This document shows, one piece after another, positions 37,205 to 47,999 of a stretch of DNA of 64,000 nucleotides. The notes under the pieces were generated by a model. That model was not told the origin of the DNA. It saw only the letters and a program-made list of their open reading frames with translations, and searched no databases. A program made the position numbers and the translations under genes. Location: positions 62,001 to 126,000 of the forward strand of contig JALNQF010000118.1 in NCBI GenBank assembly GCA_028456385.1, given 5' to 3'. This DNA is from Ophiosphaerella korrae (taxonomy: Eukaryota > Ascomycota > Dothideomycetes > Pleosporales > Phaeosphaeriaceae). Numbering within the stretch: position 1 is the stretch's first letter; each line of letters starts with the position of its first letter.

Positions 37205-39495
37205 TCAAATCGTCCACACTCGTTGCAACATACTCCATCCCTCCTCTATCTCAACGTGCGTATACTTGCCTTTGGGTGAGGATTGGTCCCTGATTTCAAC
37301 GCTGTGTAAGTAGACGCCTTCGAACCAAGCACTTAAAATGTCGTATACCATCCTTGCCACCTATCCTAGGCGACAGAACAGCTTACCTGAGGGACTTCAT
37401 ATGACGACGCTGCTCGATGTAGGAGTCGTAGTTACCACCAAGCACACAGTCGAGGATACTAGGCCCAATTTTTTGACCAGCTGCCACAGCATTCATGCGA
37501 TCAGTTAGAGTGTCATGAGCAGCTGCAAAAGCTCTGAACGCATTCACAGCCTTGTGAGAGCCACCAGAAATATTATTTTCAGGCCTATTTGGGTCTTGAA
37601 TAGATAAGCCCGTGGGCTGTTCTTCGCGACCGTCGATGCCGAATTTCGTCTGCAGGATGTCAGTATGATACTCCTTACAGGCTTATCCGAGTGGGAAATG
37701 TGTAACTCACTTTTTTCACAATGGCAGGTGGGTGCATCTGAATACGTTCATTGGCAAGGTCGAAGATCTTCCCATAATACTCGAGAAAGCCAAGAAAGCA
37801 TTCTCCAAGGTTGTCTGTCGTGCTGTGATGTTGAATATAGCTGACGACTAGGCAGATTATACTGAAACCTCCTAATCCTCCATGGTGTACTTCGTTGAGC
37901 CCTCGCATGGCAAGTAACTGCTTCACTAAAGCCACTAGGAAGGTCATATCTGGATATTCACGTTTCCACTGGTCAAAAGTTGCCTGTGCTTGTACGCCGC
38001 TGAGGTTCTCAAACGAAATGTCGACGTCAAGGCGTGTGATTCTGTCCTGAAACTTGATGATAGGAACCTTGGCCTTGGCAATGACAAAAGCATTGTCGGC
38101 GATGCCCAAATGCTTAAGTCTATTAGATGCCTTGAAGAGAGTTTTCTTGAAAATACCTTTATCGTGATGTGCATCCAATGCTGGAGGACCGCCATTGAAG
38201 TGCCTGTCTGAGGCATATACTAGATCCATATCTGCAGTTGGCAAGTACAGCCCAGCTGGAAAGGAGCCAAAGCAGAGTATGCGACCGGTGTCCTGAGGGA
38301 AAAACCCATGTTTGCTCAATGCACCTGATATGCGCTGAACCAGCTTGTGGCGGGCGTCGTGTTCAAACGACGTTGGTTGAACGAAGTCGTAGAAATCGAG
38401 AATCTCGTTGTGGAGCCTGTACTTGTCAGTATGCTGCTTACAAAGTCTTGAGAATGGCCTTATCATGTGAGCTTACCATTTCTTTGGTTCACTAGTAAGG
38501 TGGTCGTATACCTGTGCATCTCTGACCCACGGTGATGAAGTCGATCGTGGTGAAGCAACCCAATCTGAGACAATAGCCACATCTGCGACAAATTTGCGTT
38601 TATGACCTGTCTTCCGTTCAGATGGGTGGTCAATTGGATGGCTAATATGACCGATGTCATTCATAGAGCCGACAACACGCCTATTGACTTCATAAGTATG
38701 CAAGCCGGGTAAGTCGATAACTTCGCCATCTTCGTCATCGTCATTGTCATCGTCATTGTCATCATCTTCGTCAACAAAAGAGATGAAATCATCATTGGCG
38801 GCAACAGCACCATTTCCAACGCTTTTTTCAGCAGCTTGGTTCTTGGCTTTGCGAATTAGCTGGACAACGTCTCTCTTTACTCCAGTGGTCTCGCTGGGGG
38901 GCGGTAGAGAGGTGTACGGATCAGGATTAGACCACTTTGGCACCGAATCGCCATCGGCGCGAGCCACCTGAGTTCGGGCAACCTTGTGTTTGCTAGTCTG
39001 CGTACTTGGCACGTCAGAGTCGGCATCCGTATCCGTCTCAACGTCCATGTCAGCCTCTTCATGGTCTGACATGCTGTCTAAGTCTCTGAAGCGATTAGGC
39101 CCGTTGGAAACACCATAGGTGCGCTCAGGGCCGCCTTGATCCTGATGCTTAAGTAGGGCGCGCTCATGAGGAGCGGGTGGACGAGGACGCCCGCCACGAC
39201 GAGGGCCCCTCGGGTTGTTTCTACGATCACTGTTTCTGCCATGATGCGCCGTGCCATGGTTTTCAACATTTCTGCGGTTGCGTGGCTCTCTACGGCCGCC
39301 TCTGGCGGGAGCGCGCGAGCCTGGGTTGGCAGGACCCGATGGAGGAAAGTGCAGCGCTTGGTGGTTCGACTCGAAGGTGAATGCTTGAGGCTGGCCACCC
39401 GGTCGGTAGTTGTCACCATTGCCAAACGTCATTCTATCTGCGAGCGCAGCGGGCCTGTCGCGATCGGGTCGCGCAGGGCGATAGGAGTCCGCCAT
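37205..39495 (-). CDS. TRF4: Trf4/5-type non-canonical poly(A) polymerase (TRAMP)
   Basis: Four exons on minus: 38477-39495, 37711-38416, 37387-37649, 37205-37301, giving 694 aa. The last two exons lie outside any long open frame and were recovered by splicing; they end VEIEEGWSMLQRVWTI. The N-terminal 330 residues are disordered, Arg/Gly/Pro-rich, with an acidic Asp/Asn tract (about residues 245-265) encoded by an imperfect GTCATCGTCATT repeat. The nucleotidyltransferase core has LCFGSFPAGLYLPTADMDLVY (GS 390-391, metal Asps 402 and 404) and the third Asp in RLDVDISF. The poly(A)-polymerase-associated domain has GGLGGFSIICLVVSY and a late NNISGGSHKAVNAF. Trf4 adds short A-tails to nuclear RNAs for exosome decay. 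Confidence 0.94.
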
Positions 39496-39898
39496 TCTGT
39501 CGCTTTGTTGGTTGAGTGGAGGCGACTAGGTCTTGGAGAATGGTGCGCGTGTTACTGTTTTGCGCGGGTTGGGGTGACAAGAGACAAGGCGAAGGCAACG
39601 GCGCGAATTTGTTGATCCAGTGCGCCAAGAGAAAGGTCTGAAGCCGGCCCGTGCACAGTCATGATGCAGTCACACCCAGACTCCCATCGCCGCCTTCACG
39701 CAACAAGACCACACTTTGCTCTGCGCCCAATTCAGCGAGGGTGGTTTGTAATAATGGTACAGTATTTAAGACAACTATATCGAGCTACGTGTACATCTAC
39801 AAGTGGACCCGCTCCGAAAAAGCACCAAACGCCGAATGTATGCAGACACCAAATCTTGCGGGCCAGGCCGTGGCGTATATATACATATATCGCTCAGA
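39496..39898. other. intergenic region between TRF4 start and PAM16 stop
   Basis: About 400 bp holding the TRF4 promoter on minus and the PAM16 3' end. No further gene is supported. Confidence 0.55.
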
Positions 39899-40363
39899 TC
39901 ATTCGTCCTTGGTGAATTTTGGCTTGAAGCCCTCTCTTAACTCCTCCTCTCTTTGTGCCATTCTCCGATGGCCCTCCAGTTCCCTCTCAATCCTCTCTCT
40001 TGCCCTCAAGATTTTGCTCTGCAGGTAGAAGCTGCCACCCTTCTTCGGGTCATTGAGGTCATACAGTCGTTTGAAGCGCTCTGTGACAGCCTCCAATTCT
40101 ATATTGCCCATTTTGCCTGGTCCGACATGTAGAATCTTGCACGCTTCGTCCATAGTGATGTTGGAGGAGGAGAAGGTGCTTCCACTGCCGCCGCTCTGTT
40201 GGTTTGCGGCAGCATATTTCTGTGCGGCAGCCGCTTGACGGTACGATTCTGAAACTGCGCGGCCTATTATTCGGGCGCCAGAGAAGACGACTTGTGTTAT
40301 TACGCGGTGGGCCTGAGAAGATTAGATGGAGCCATGTGCGCCATGAAATGGGCAACGTACCAT
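39899..40363 (-). CDS. PAM16: Pam16/Tim16, J-like subunit of the mitochondrial import motor
   Basis: Two exons: exon 1 is just the start codon (40361-40363), and exon 2 is 39899-40312, giving 138 aa. The donor GTACGT follows the ATG directly and the acceptor CTCAG precedes GCC CAC CGC, so the protein begins MAHRVITQVVFSGARIIGRA, the known Pam16 opening. The J-like domain follows (MDEACKILHVGPGKM ... IELEAVTERFKRLYDLNDPKKGGSFYLQSKILRARERIE) without an HPD motif, as expected for Pam16. It pairs with Pam18 and regulates Hsp70 at the TIM23 channel on the matrix side. The 48-nt intron is typical. Confidence 0.95.
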
Positions 40364-41026
40364 TGGTGTGTGTGGAAGGGGTAAAAACGCATGCAATGAT
40401 GCTGTGGGGAATATCTTGAGCAGGGCGTGGCCGTCTCCAGACTCTTGAACAGTGGCAGAGGATGGTTTTCTGAAAAGATCGGCTTCGCTCCGCGCGAGCG
40501 CCATCACGTGATGTGCACTGCCAGCCAATAGCCTTGCGATCGCAAAGTGGCATCCTGGCGAACGATCAACCCTCTGCTTGTGAACTCCACGGTAGCTGTA
40601 GTCTGTAGATATGATAAGGCGAAACCAACGGCTTCTCTGTGGGCTAAATTTCCGTCCTATCAAGATGTAGAGCACTTTGCAGTTGGATGTGAGAGGAAAT
40701 GACATGACGCCTCGGAGGCCTAGGGCTTAGGTCTTCACATGCACAAAGGTGCCAGCCGACCACAAGTAGCCGCACACAGGCATGTAAATTCATTCAGTCA
40801 ACTTGATATCTCTTTGATCTGCCGGCTATATTTTGCTTGTGCGTAGTACGTCGCCCCGTCTCTGGAACGTGTGGCTCAGCGAACGTGGCTCTCAGCCTCA
40901 CGCGCGCGGCCCTATGACGCACGTTTGGATGCATGGCAGCACTAGGTTGGTCTCCGATTTCAGACTTCTACATCGCTCTCCACACACGATGCTTACACGG
41001 CACAAGATATTCCTTGGCTAGAGCAC
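40364..41026. promoter_or_regulatory. divergent intergenic region, PAM16 and the Pex30-type gene
   Basis: About 660 bp between two outward-facing starts. No gene or recognisable binding-site cluster was found. Confidence 0.45.
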
Positions 41027-42786
41027 ATGTCCGGCCCTCTAAACTCCTTCACATCCAACGAAGGGTCGTCAGCGCTGCCTTCCGGTGATGCCAACCCACC
41101 CACCTATGCCACCTTCTCTCCCTCCACTCTGGGCCAGTCCACACCGCAGACCAAACTTCGCTCCGCAATCCTAGTGCACCAGAAATCGCCTTTGCTCGCT
41201 GCCACACCTCCTCAGATCACCCGCGTACTTGCATATTCACACCCTTTTATCTTGCCACTGAATAGACTGGCTGGCTTATTGACATGGACAACCGGAGATC
41301 CATGGGAGAGCTTTCTCCTGGTCGCGAGCTTCTGGGCGATAGCCATGTATGGCGACGAGGTGACAAGATATGCGGGGCCTATTATCGTCGTGTCATGCTT
41401 GATTCTAGGCATGTACACGCGAAGATACTCCCCACTGTCCTCAACAGGGTGGACTGGAGAGAAAGGACAGAAGGGTCACAAGCGAGCAGAGTCCGACAGC
41501 GACATAAAGCACCACAAGAGCTTGGAAGAAATTGTCGACTGCCTGAAGCTGTTTACTTCGCGTTGCAACATCCTCCTCGACCCCTTTCTACGCTTGACCG
41601 ACTTCCTCTCCACACAAAGGACTGCAACCTCTGCCACAACGAGGCCAGCGTTGACTGTTCTCTTCATTCGCATCTTGTTCGTGCTCCCAATCTGGATCTT
41701 GTTCACTCTGCCTCCTTTCTACATTCTCTCCACCAAGCGAGTGGTTCTAGCAGTTGGTACAGTCGTGCTCAGCTGGCATTCACGCCCAGCTCGTGTAACA
41801 CGTACGCTTTTGTGGAGGTCAAAGACGATTCGTCGAACCTGTGCCTTCATCACGGGACTGAACTTTGGTGATCACATTCCTACAGACAAAATGGGGGTCC
41901 CACCACTGCCCCCTCGTAAGAAGAGTACACAAGAGGTAGCAGCATCATTGGCGGCTAAACGCCGACCGGAATCTACTGGCGTCCGTTTCACCTTTTCCAT
42001 ATATGAGAACCAACGCCGTTGGTTGGGTATAGGGTGGACATCTTCGATGCTTGCCTATGAGCGTGCATCCTGGACAGACGAGCATTTGAATGCTGTGCCA
42101 CCGAGAGACGAGTTCGAGCTACCCGAAGTTGAAGGAGGCCAGTCGCGGTGGCGGTGGGTCAGGGGCAGCGAGTGGAAGATTGAAACTGGAGAAAAAGACA
42201 AGACAGACAAAAGTATTTCTAAAGATGACATTGGATGGATATACTACGATAATAAAGTAAGTCTTGTGGATTATGTGCTGCATATAGAAGACTAATACGC
42301 TATTAGTGGCGAGATGGAAAAAGAGGTCAAGATGGCTGGGGCCGCTACACCCGTCGAAGAAAATGGTACCGCGATGCCGAGCTTGTCGAAGCCACACCAT
42401 CAACAGAAGTCACTCCAGTTCCTACACCAAAGCGAGTCCCTGTTGAAGACACAGCATCGCCAGATCCCAACCACCTGACCACGCTCTCTTCAAATCTCAG
42501 TGTAACCTCCAGTGCTGTCCCAACATTGGTAGATGACCGCGAGAACGCTGCATCGATAGCTTCAGACACAGATGCAGCAAGTACAAAATCTAAGCGAAGT
42601 TGGTTCAAGAAGAAGAGAACTAAGAGCACGAGTGGAAGCGTATGCGATGCAACAATAGCTAGCTCAAGTACGGGTGTGAGTCGACGGAGCGATGAAAACG
42701 ATGATGTACACAGTCCACTTGAGAGGACTATACGAGAGGATGAATGGAGGCTTGGAGATGATATACGACAGCATCTCGACATATAA
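41027..42786 (+). CDS. Pex30-family peroxin (Pex24/dysferlin-domain ER membrane protein)
   Basis: Two exons, 41027-42256 and 42307-42786, give 569 aa. Residues about 65-270 have four hydrophobic segments arranged as in the reticulon-like/Pex24 region (PWESFLLVASFWAIAMYGDEV, IIVVSCLILGMY, VLFIRILFVLPIWILFTLPPFYIL, VVLAVGTVVLSW). The dysferlin halves follow: DysF-N with VRFTFSIYENQRRWLGIGWTSSML, and DysF-C with SRWRWVRGSEWKIE ... DDIGWIYYDNKWRDGKRGQDGWGRYTRRRKWYRDAELVE, rebuilt across the intron. Family members Pex28-Pex32 sit in ER subdomains and control peroxisome and lipid-droplet biogenesis. The final 150 residues are Ser/Thr-rich and disordered. Which of Pex28-32 it matches cannot be decided here. 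Confidence 0.92.
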
Positions 42787-44007
42787 TTCAACCGCTGTTT
42801 GCCTTTGACTATAGATCTTTCCTTGAACCACAAAGCTCTCCGTTCCAAAGATTTCATTCAGGTCTTCGACGTGGAACAAGTGAATCTTCACAAAATTGAA
42901 ACGTGCCCCCCGTAGCTTATCATGTGCATCTCAGCTGACTTAGCCACGTTCGATTCGCACTACCACTTATGGGAAAATGCTCCGAACCAGTCGGTAAGAT
43001 GTACTTGAAAGAGACCTTCGTGATGTATCTAGCTTCAGCATTCCGCGTGGGATACCTTTGTCAAAGTACCGCGTCACCCCGATGTAGCCGCCGACGATCC
43101 GGAAACACTTCCCACGTGCTGCTCGTTGGGCTCAGCTACGTAGAGTAGCGTAACCATCTGATTGGTGTCCCAAGCATGCTAATACTAGCCTGAGCTGTAG
43201 TCTAAGGACTGATGCAACAAGACTAGATGCTCTAGGCATGCATGCATATCGCCAACATAGACAGCAGTACGAGCGGGGTCAAACATGCCATAGGATACCA
43301 ACGTCCAGGATGCCCTACATAACGTAACCATCGATAACAAGCCAAACTAAGCTTCTACCCACGCTTTCCCACTACCGATCCGCCCGTAGGACCCAGCCAA
43401 GCGGGTCTTGTGAGCAATCTACACGGCATCGTTTACACATGCGCATGACAATGGTGTGCGTCGTTTTACTGTTATAGGCTATCGTGAAAGCACTATGTAA
43501 GCTCTAGGGCAACAATGAAGCAAACATGTTATCCTACAGGCCGCCCCAATCCAACCCGGCGTCCAACTCTTCAACAAAAAGCAGTGAATACGCGACTCGG
43601 TCCAACACCCTGCACGCTCTCCAGAGCGGCGGAAACCCCAGGATCAGGCTAGCCCACCATGACCACCAGGCTCTCTCCAACACATAGTGTGGGGTGACCA
43701 CTCAGCCATCGCCAATGTCCTTCCATGGCCTGGCCTCCGTGTCGCTCGGTCTTGTGTGCCGTCGAAGTGGAGCAATGCGGTACGTAGGCGATTCCATGTG
43801 TCGCTGTGACACCAGCTCCGAGGAGGAAGGAGGAAGCGCATGATCCAGGCAGGTTCGTGGACAGCCTGCCCATATATAAACCCCTCCCGTTGCGTACCCT
43901 GATGGCCACCCAGCTCATCGAACCAACTCTACATACACACCAACACACCACTACCGCTTTTTTTTTTTTTTTTCCCCAGCCAAACCCACCCAATCAATAC
44001 CCCCAAT
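42787..44007. other. intergenic region ending in a TATA-type promoter and T-run
   Basis: About 1.2 kb without a supported gene. Near its right end lie TATATAAA at 43872-43879 and an 18-nt T-run at about 43960-43977, followed 30 bp later by the metallothionein start. The rest shows nothing distinctive. Confidence 0.55.
43872..43879 (+). promoter_or_regulatory. TATA box of the metallothionein gene
   Basis: A perfect TATATAAA lies 136 bp before the predicted ATG at 44008, with C-rich and T-rich runs in between. This is a common layout for strongly inducible fungal promoters. Confidence 0.6.
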
Positions 44008-44251
44008 ATGTCTCCCTGGTATGTGGTTTGCGAGCGGCGATAAGTCCTCCAAGGCTTGTCTTTGCTTGCTTTGGGTCTAGCGGTAGCACCGTGATGGACT
44101 GTGGGACAGGACTTCAGCTGACTGGCGAAATAGCGATTGCTCCACTTGCAAGTGCTCTGGTGACTGCGCTGGATGCTCGTGCAGTTCTTGCTCGGTATGT
44201 GTGCGATTCGCGGCGCATGTGTATGTCTGGCTAATATATACCCAGCACTAA
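44008..44251 (+). CDS. small cysteine-rich metallothionein (25 aa, three exons)
   Basis: Exons 44008-44018, 44134-44194 and 44246-44251 splice to a 25-residue peptide beginning MSPCDCSTCKC. Introns are 115 nt (donor GTATGT, branch CTGAC, acceptor AATAG) and 51 nt (donor GTATGT, branch CTAAT, acceptor CCCAG). Eight of 25 residues are Cys, at 4, 6, 9, 11, 15, 18, 20 and 23, giving four CxC or CxxC-linked groups with Ser, Gly, Lys and Asp between and no aromatic residue. This is the make-up of fungal copper metallothioneins such as the 26-residue Neurospora protein. It would chelate Cu(I), Zn or Cd in the cytosol. The last exon is only His plus stop. The Cys pattern appears only in the spliced frame, which supports the model; expression is not shown. 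Confidence 0.72.
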
Positions 44252-44821
44252 ATTCGCCCCTTGCGGCACCGCTCCAATCAGCGTCAAGAACCCCATTGGA
44301 GACTGGATATACTGTGAGCATTCAATGCATAGATAGCTCTGGGAGGAAGGATAGAACCAATCAATAAAGGACATTCGTTGGAAGAAACACTGCTTGGCTC
44401 GTGATGTGTGATGTTTGATGTGGTGTACAACAATGCTTATTTACAGCTTATTCCTTCCTTTTTCCCCAGTGTCCCATTTCATCTATCCAGTGATCGCCTT
44501 CCTCCAGGGGCTCTACAAAGCGTTCATTGTCCTTCCTCGTCGACTACCACTTGGCGCCTGCAGGTTCCAGCATGGCAAGCCTGGCCTCTCAAGCGGAAAC
44601 CATATACCCATGAGTTTTTTTGCTAAGCAATTTCTCGGCTGCTAGAGGGTTGGTCTCGTCTAGGAATTGTCTGATGTAGAAGTCGTATGGCATGTTGTGG
44701 TCGTCTGTAGCTCGTTTCAGGTGCCGGGCTCCGAGGGCGCTGAGCAGTAGCTGCTTGACCTTTTAGCACTGCTGTAATTGACGTTCTTTTCCAGTAGGCA
44801 TGGCTTCGGCAATGGTGACGC
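44252..44821. other. intergenic region between metallothionein and GatA gene 3' ends
   Basis: About 570 bp, likely 3' UTRs of the converging genes. Small open frames on both strands lack support. Confidence 0.5.
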
Positions 44822-46384
44822 CTAATTCTGCTGCGAGACGGTCCACTCCTTGCGTTCCTGGGTGGTGGCATCTCTTAAACTGCTATATCCCCAAGCTGTC
44901 ATGTAAGGTCCTGCATAGTTTTGATGGGATTTGCATTTGCGTTGAAGGGCCTCGGCCGCGTGTAGGACCAGGTGGTCGTCGCCGTATTGGCCGATGATCT
45001 GAATACCTACGCTGTTTTGAAAGTCTTTCGTTTCACTCTTCATTGAAATGGGCACGCTGATTGCTGGTAGGCCGGCAAGACTGGCTGGCACTGTGAATAC
45101 ATCGTTCATATAGGTCTGGATAGGGTCCTGGTTTTGGACTTCTGATAAGGAGGGAGCGAGAGTGGGTGTGGTCGGACAGAGCAACACGTCCACACCTTCA
45201 CCCTCCTTTTTCGTGGCCTCTTCGTCGCGTTGTAATGGGTTGCTTTTGGAAAACACATTGTCAAAATCCTGCTGCACCAACCTACGGACCTTTTGTGCTT
45301 GGATGAAGTAGTTGTCCATGGCTTGTGCGCTGAGCGAGAACGTCCCCAACAGAATGCGGCGTTGTACTTCTGAGCCAAAGCCTTTTCCGCGAGTGTTTGC
45401 AAAGAGAACACTCTCCGCCGTCCCATCAGGTCCATCTGCCCTGCTCCCATACCGAACACCGTCGTATTTGGCGAGGTTGCTGGATGCTTCGGCTGGTGCG
45501 AGTATGTAATATGCCGATAAAGCGTGCTGTGTTGCTGGTAGCCGTATAGGATGCAATGCATGGCCAACTTCTGACAGTTTTTTCAATGCATGTATCCAAG
45601 CGCTGCGAACGGCGGGATCTAGAGTCGCGATATTGTAGTCAATTGGGATGCCGATTCGCAGCGACTTCGGGATATCCTCGCTAGATCTAAGACGTGCTCG
45701 AGATGATAGAGATATGGATGTAGGGTCTTGCGGGTCATGTTTATTGAGCAGGTTGAATAAATCTTGGGTATTATGGACGTTCTTCGCAAAGATGCCCACA
45801 GTATCCAGCGAGTTTGCATAGGCGATGACGCCCCATCGAGACAACAATCCATAACTTGGCTTGAACCCAACTACGCCGGTATATGCTGCGGGAAGCCTGA
45901 CCGAGCCCCCGGTATCTGTTCCCAGAGCTGCCCAGCATTGTGCGCTTGCCACAGCCAGTGCACTGCCTCCCGAGCTGCCGCCAGCGCTCGCTTCTTCGCC
46001 TTCGTATCTCTGCATCTTTACTGGGCCGAAATGCGAATGTGTGGAGTGTGAGCCCATCCCAAACTCATCCATGTTGGTCTTGCCAACAACCACAGCGCCT
46101 GCATCTTGCAGCAGCTTGACGACTGTCGCATCGTATGGACTTTTGAAGTTCCGGAGTATTTTTGAAGCTGCCGTAGTATTTATATCTTTTGTGCATATAT
46201 TGTCCTTGATCGCAATCGGCTTTTCATAAAAAAGGTCCCGCTTGTTGTCGTCATCCTTGACAAGTTTTGGGAATTTTGGGCGGTTGAGGAGGGACGACGG
46301 ATCGACGCGTGATATGAAGGCATTGAGATGCGCGTATCTTGACTGATTGGCTATGTACTGCCTGGCATACTTAACGAGGGACAT
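44822..46384 (-). CDS. HER2: mitochondrial glutamyl-tRNA(Gln) amidotransferase subunit A
   Basis: A single exon of 520 aa from ATG 46384. The amidase signature family is clear: catalytic Lys in [11 protein letters not shown], the cis-Ser motif [18 protein letters not shown], and the nucleophile region [27 protein letters not shown]. The ending [20 protein letters not shown] is as seen in GatA proteins. In mitochondria GatA (Her2 in yeast) releases ammonia from glutamine for conversion of Glu-tRNA(Gln) to Gln-tRNA(Gln) with GatB and GatF. A cleavable presequence is not obvious, though the N-terminus is basic ([11 protein letters not shown]). Confidence 0.95.
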   Translation of the reverse strand: MSLVKYARQYIANQSRYAHLNAFISRVDPSSLLNRPKFPKLVKDDDNKRDLFYEKPIAIKDNICTKDINTTAASKILRNFKSPYDATVVKLLQDAGAVVVGKTNMDEFGMGSHSTHSHFGPVKMQRYEGEEASAGGSSGGSALAVASAQCWAALGTDTGGSVRLPAAYTGVVGFKPSYGLLSRWGVIAYANSLDTVGIFAKNVHNTQDLFNLLNKHDPQDPTSISLSSRARLRSSEDIPKSLRIGIPIDYNIATLDPAVRSAWIHALKKLSEVGHALHPIRLPATQHALSAYYILAPAEASSNLAKYDGVRYGSRADGPDGTAESVLFANTRGKGFGSEVQRRILLGTFSLSAQAMDNYFIQAQKVRRLVQQDFDNVFSKSNPLQRDEEATKKEGEGVDVLLCPTTPTLAPSLSEVQNQDPIQTYMNDVFTVPASLAGLPAISVPISMKSETKDFQNSVGIQIIGQYGDDHLVLHAAEALQRKCKSHQNYAGPYMTAWGYSSLRDATTQERKEWTVSQQN

Positions 46385-46808
46385 TGAGAGTGGGAGGCAT
46401 CGCCAGCGCGTCGGACTGGGATGCGACGCTTGAAGTCGGTAGCGGCATGGAAATGAAAAGTTGATGCGACGTCATGTGATTGCTTTGTGGACATTGAACA
46501 TGACTCGGTTTAATACACCTACACTATCAAGCTACTTTGGGATGATATGTCCACTTCTAGGATAGCAACCAAATGAAACTGTATGCGGACTATATACTCA
46601 TGCTTCGAGCCTTTATCTTAGTTTCTATGCTCTAGAGCACCCGCCTTGAAGAAATGTACAATGTAGGATGACGACTTCTACTTTAGCCGTTTAGTAATGA
46701 CTCAAAGCAAACACAATTCTATTTGATAAGAGTTAGAGGCTGTATCTATTCTTTTAAACGTGAAAAGAACCCATCGGAAAGAGGATCACTTTAGCACACT
46801 ATATCATC
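46385..46808. promoter_or_regulatory. divergent intergenic region, GatA and PhzF-family genes
   Basis: These 424 bp lie between two outward-facing starts. The PhzF side is AT-rich. No specific element was recognised. Confidence 0.45.
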
Positions 46809-47711
46809 ATGCGCCTCGAATTCACAACTCTCGACGTTTTTACGACGACTCGCTATATAGGGAACCCCCTTGCCGTCGTTCGCGTCCCAGCTTCTCTTCG
46901 TGGCCGGCTTACTGAGGACCAAAAGCAGAATATTGCTCGAGAATTCAATCTTTCTGAAACCACATTCCTTCATGAGCCGGCCAAAGATGACAAAACAGCA
47001 GACTTTGACATCTTCACGCCTAAATCACGCATGACATTTGCTGGCCATCCTACGATTGGCACGACAATTTATGCTGCCCAGCATGCGAATAATTACCCTG
47101 GCATCACGCAATTACGCACCATCGCTGGTGATATACCATTCGAGTACGATGCCGCTTCAGGAAGAGCAACAGTGTCTGTTCCTCACGATGTTCACGTTCA
47201 CCGCGCCCGGCTTCCCTCCCCTATTCCGAAGAATGATTCACTACCAATAGTGTCGATTGTAAAGGGCATGGCTTTTGGTCTCTGCCGTCTGCCTAATCTC
47301 GATGCTCTCGGTCGAGTGAATGGACCCCTCATTCTGTCTAAAGATCGTTACAAGCCTGACTACCTCGACGCCGGCAGTGGTTGGGATATCGGTTACACCG
47401 GCTCCTTCTACTATGTAGATCTTGTTCGTGATCCCGAAGATGAATCGGTTCGCCTCCTCCGAACACGGTGCATTCCGGAACATGAGGATCCTGGTACGGG
47501 GAGCGCAAGCGCGGCGTTGTGCTCTTATCTTGCATTGGCAGAGGGAGTCGAGGGAACTCAAAAGTATCATCTGGTGCAGGGGGTGGAAATGGGGAGACGT
47601 TGTGATATCTTTGTGGAAGTGAGAATGAAGGATAGCGGTGAAGGAATCGAGGATGTGAAATTGAGTGGTATGGCGATAGAGGTCATGGAGGGCAGCCTCA
47701 TGATGGATTGA
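46809..47711 (+). CDS. PhzF-family isomerase/epimerase-like protein
   Basis: A single exon of 300 aa. The two-lobed PhzF/diaminopimelate-epimerase fold is indicated by LDVFTTTRYIGNPLAVV near the N-terminus, the catalytic Glu in NLSETTFL (about residue 50), FDIFTPKSRMTFAGHPTIGT (about 66-84) and the second-lobe glycine-rich PEHEDPGTGSASAALCSYLAL. Bacterial PhzF isomerises a phenazine precursor, but eukaryotic relatives are mostly uncharacterised and a phenazine role should not be assumed. There is no neighbouring biosynthetic cluster. Position at the edge of the AT-rich accessory block is notable. Confidence 0.92.
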   Translation: MRLEFTTLDVFTTTRYIGNPLAVVRVPASLRGRLTEDQKQNIAREFNLSETTFLHEPAKDDKTADFDIFTPKSRMTFAGHPTIGTTIYAAQHANNYPGITQLRTIAGDIPFEYDAASGRATVSVPHDVHVHRARLPSPIPKNDSLPIVSIVKGMAFGLCRLPNLDALGRVNGPLILSKDRYKPDYLDAGSGWDIGYTGSFYYVDLVRDPEDESVRLLRTRCIPEHEDPGTGSASAALCSYLALAEGVEGTQKYHLVQGVEMGRRCDIFVEVRMKDSGEGIEDVKLSGMAIEVMEGSLMMD

Positions 47712-47999
47712 GCTTCCGGGTACAGATACTTTAAGTCTGATTCTTTAGGCTTTAAATACACAATTTGATTGGAACCGCGTATTATGATAACATCATAGAC
47801 TCTGCGCAAATGCACTACTAAAAGTTTTTAAGTTTAGGTTTTGCATGGCATCCGACTCAATATTTTACTCATACCGCAAGATAATATTTGAAACAGTAGT
47901 TGTCATAAACTTTTGCTTAATTGGAACTATATCATTAATAAGAAAGAAAATACTAACAGAAAATATTGCTCCTAAAACTAACTCATAGTATGGCTACTG

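Noticed and set aside
43649..43993. Minus-strand open frame over the metallothionein promoter
   Set aside because: Contains the TATA box and T-run of the opposite strand; translation is low in complexity with a Lys run from the T-run and no domain.
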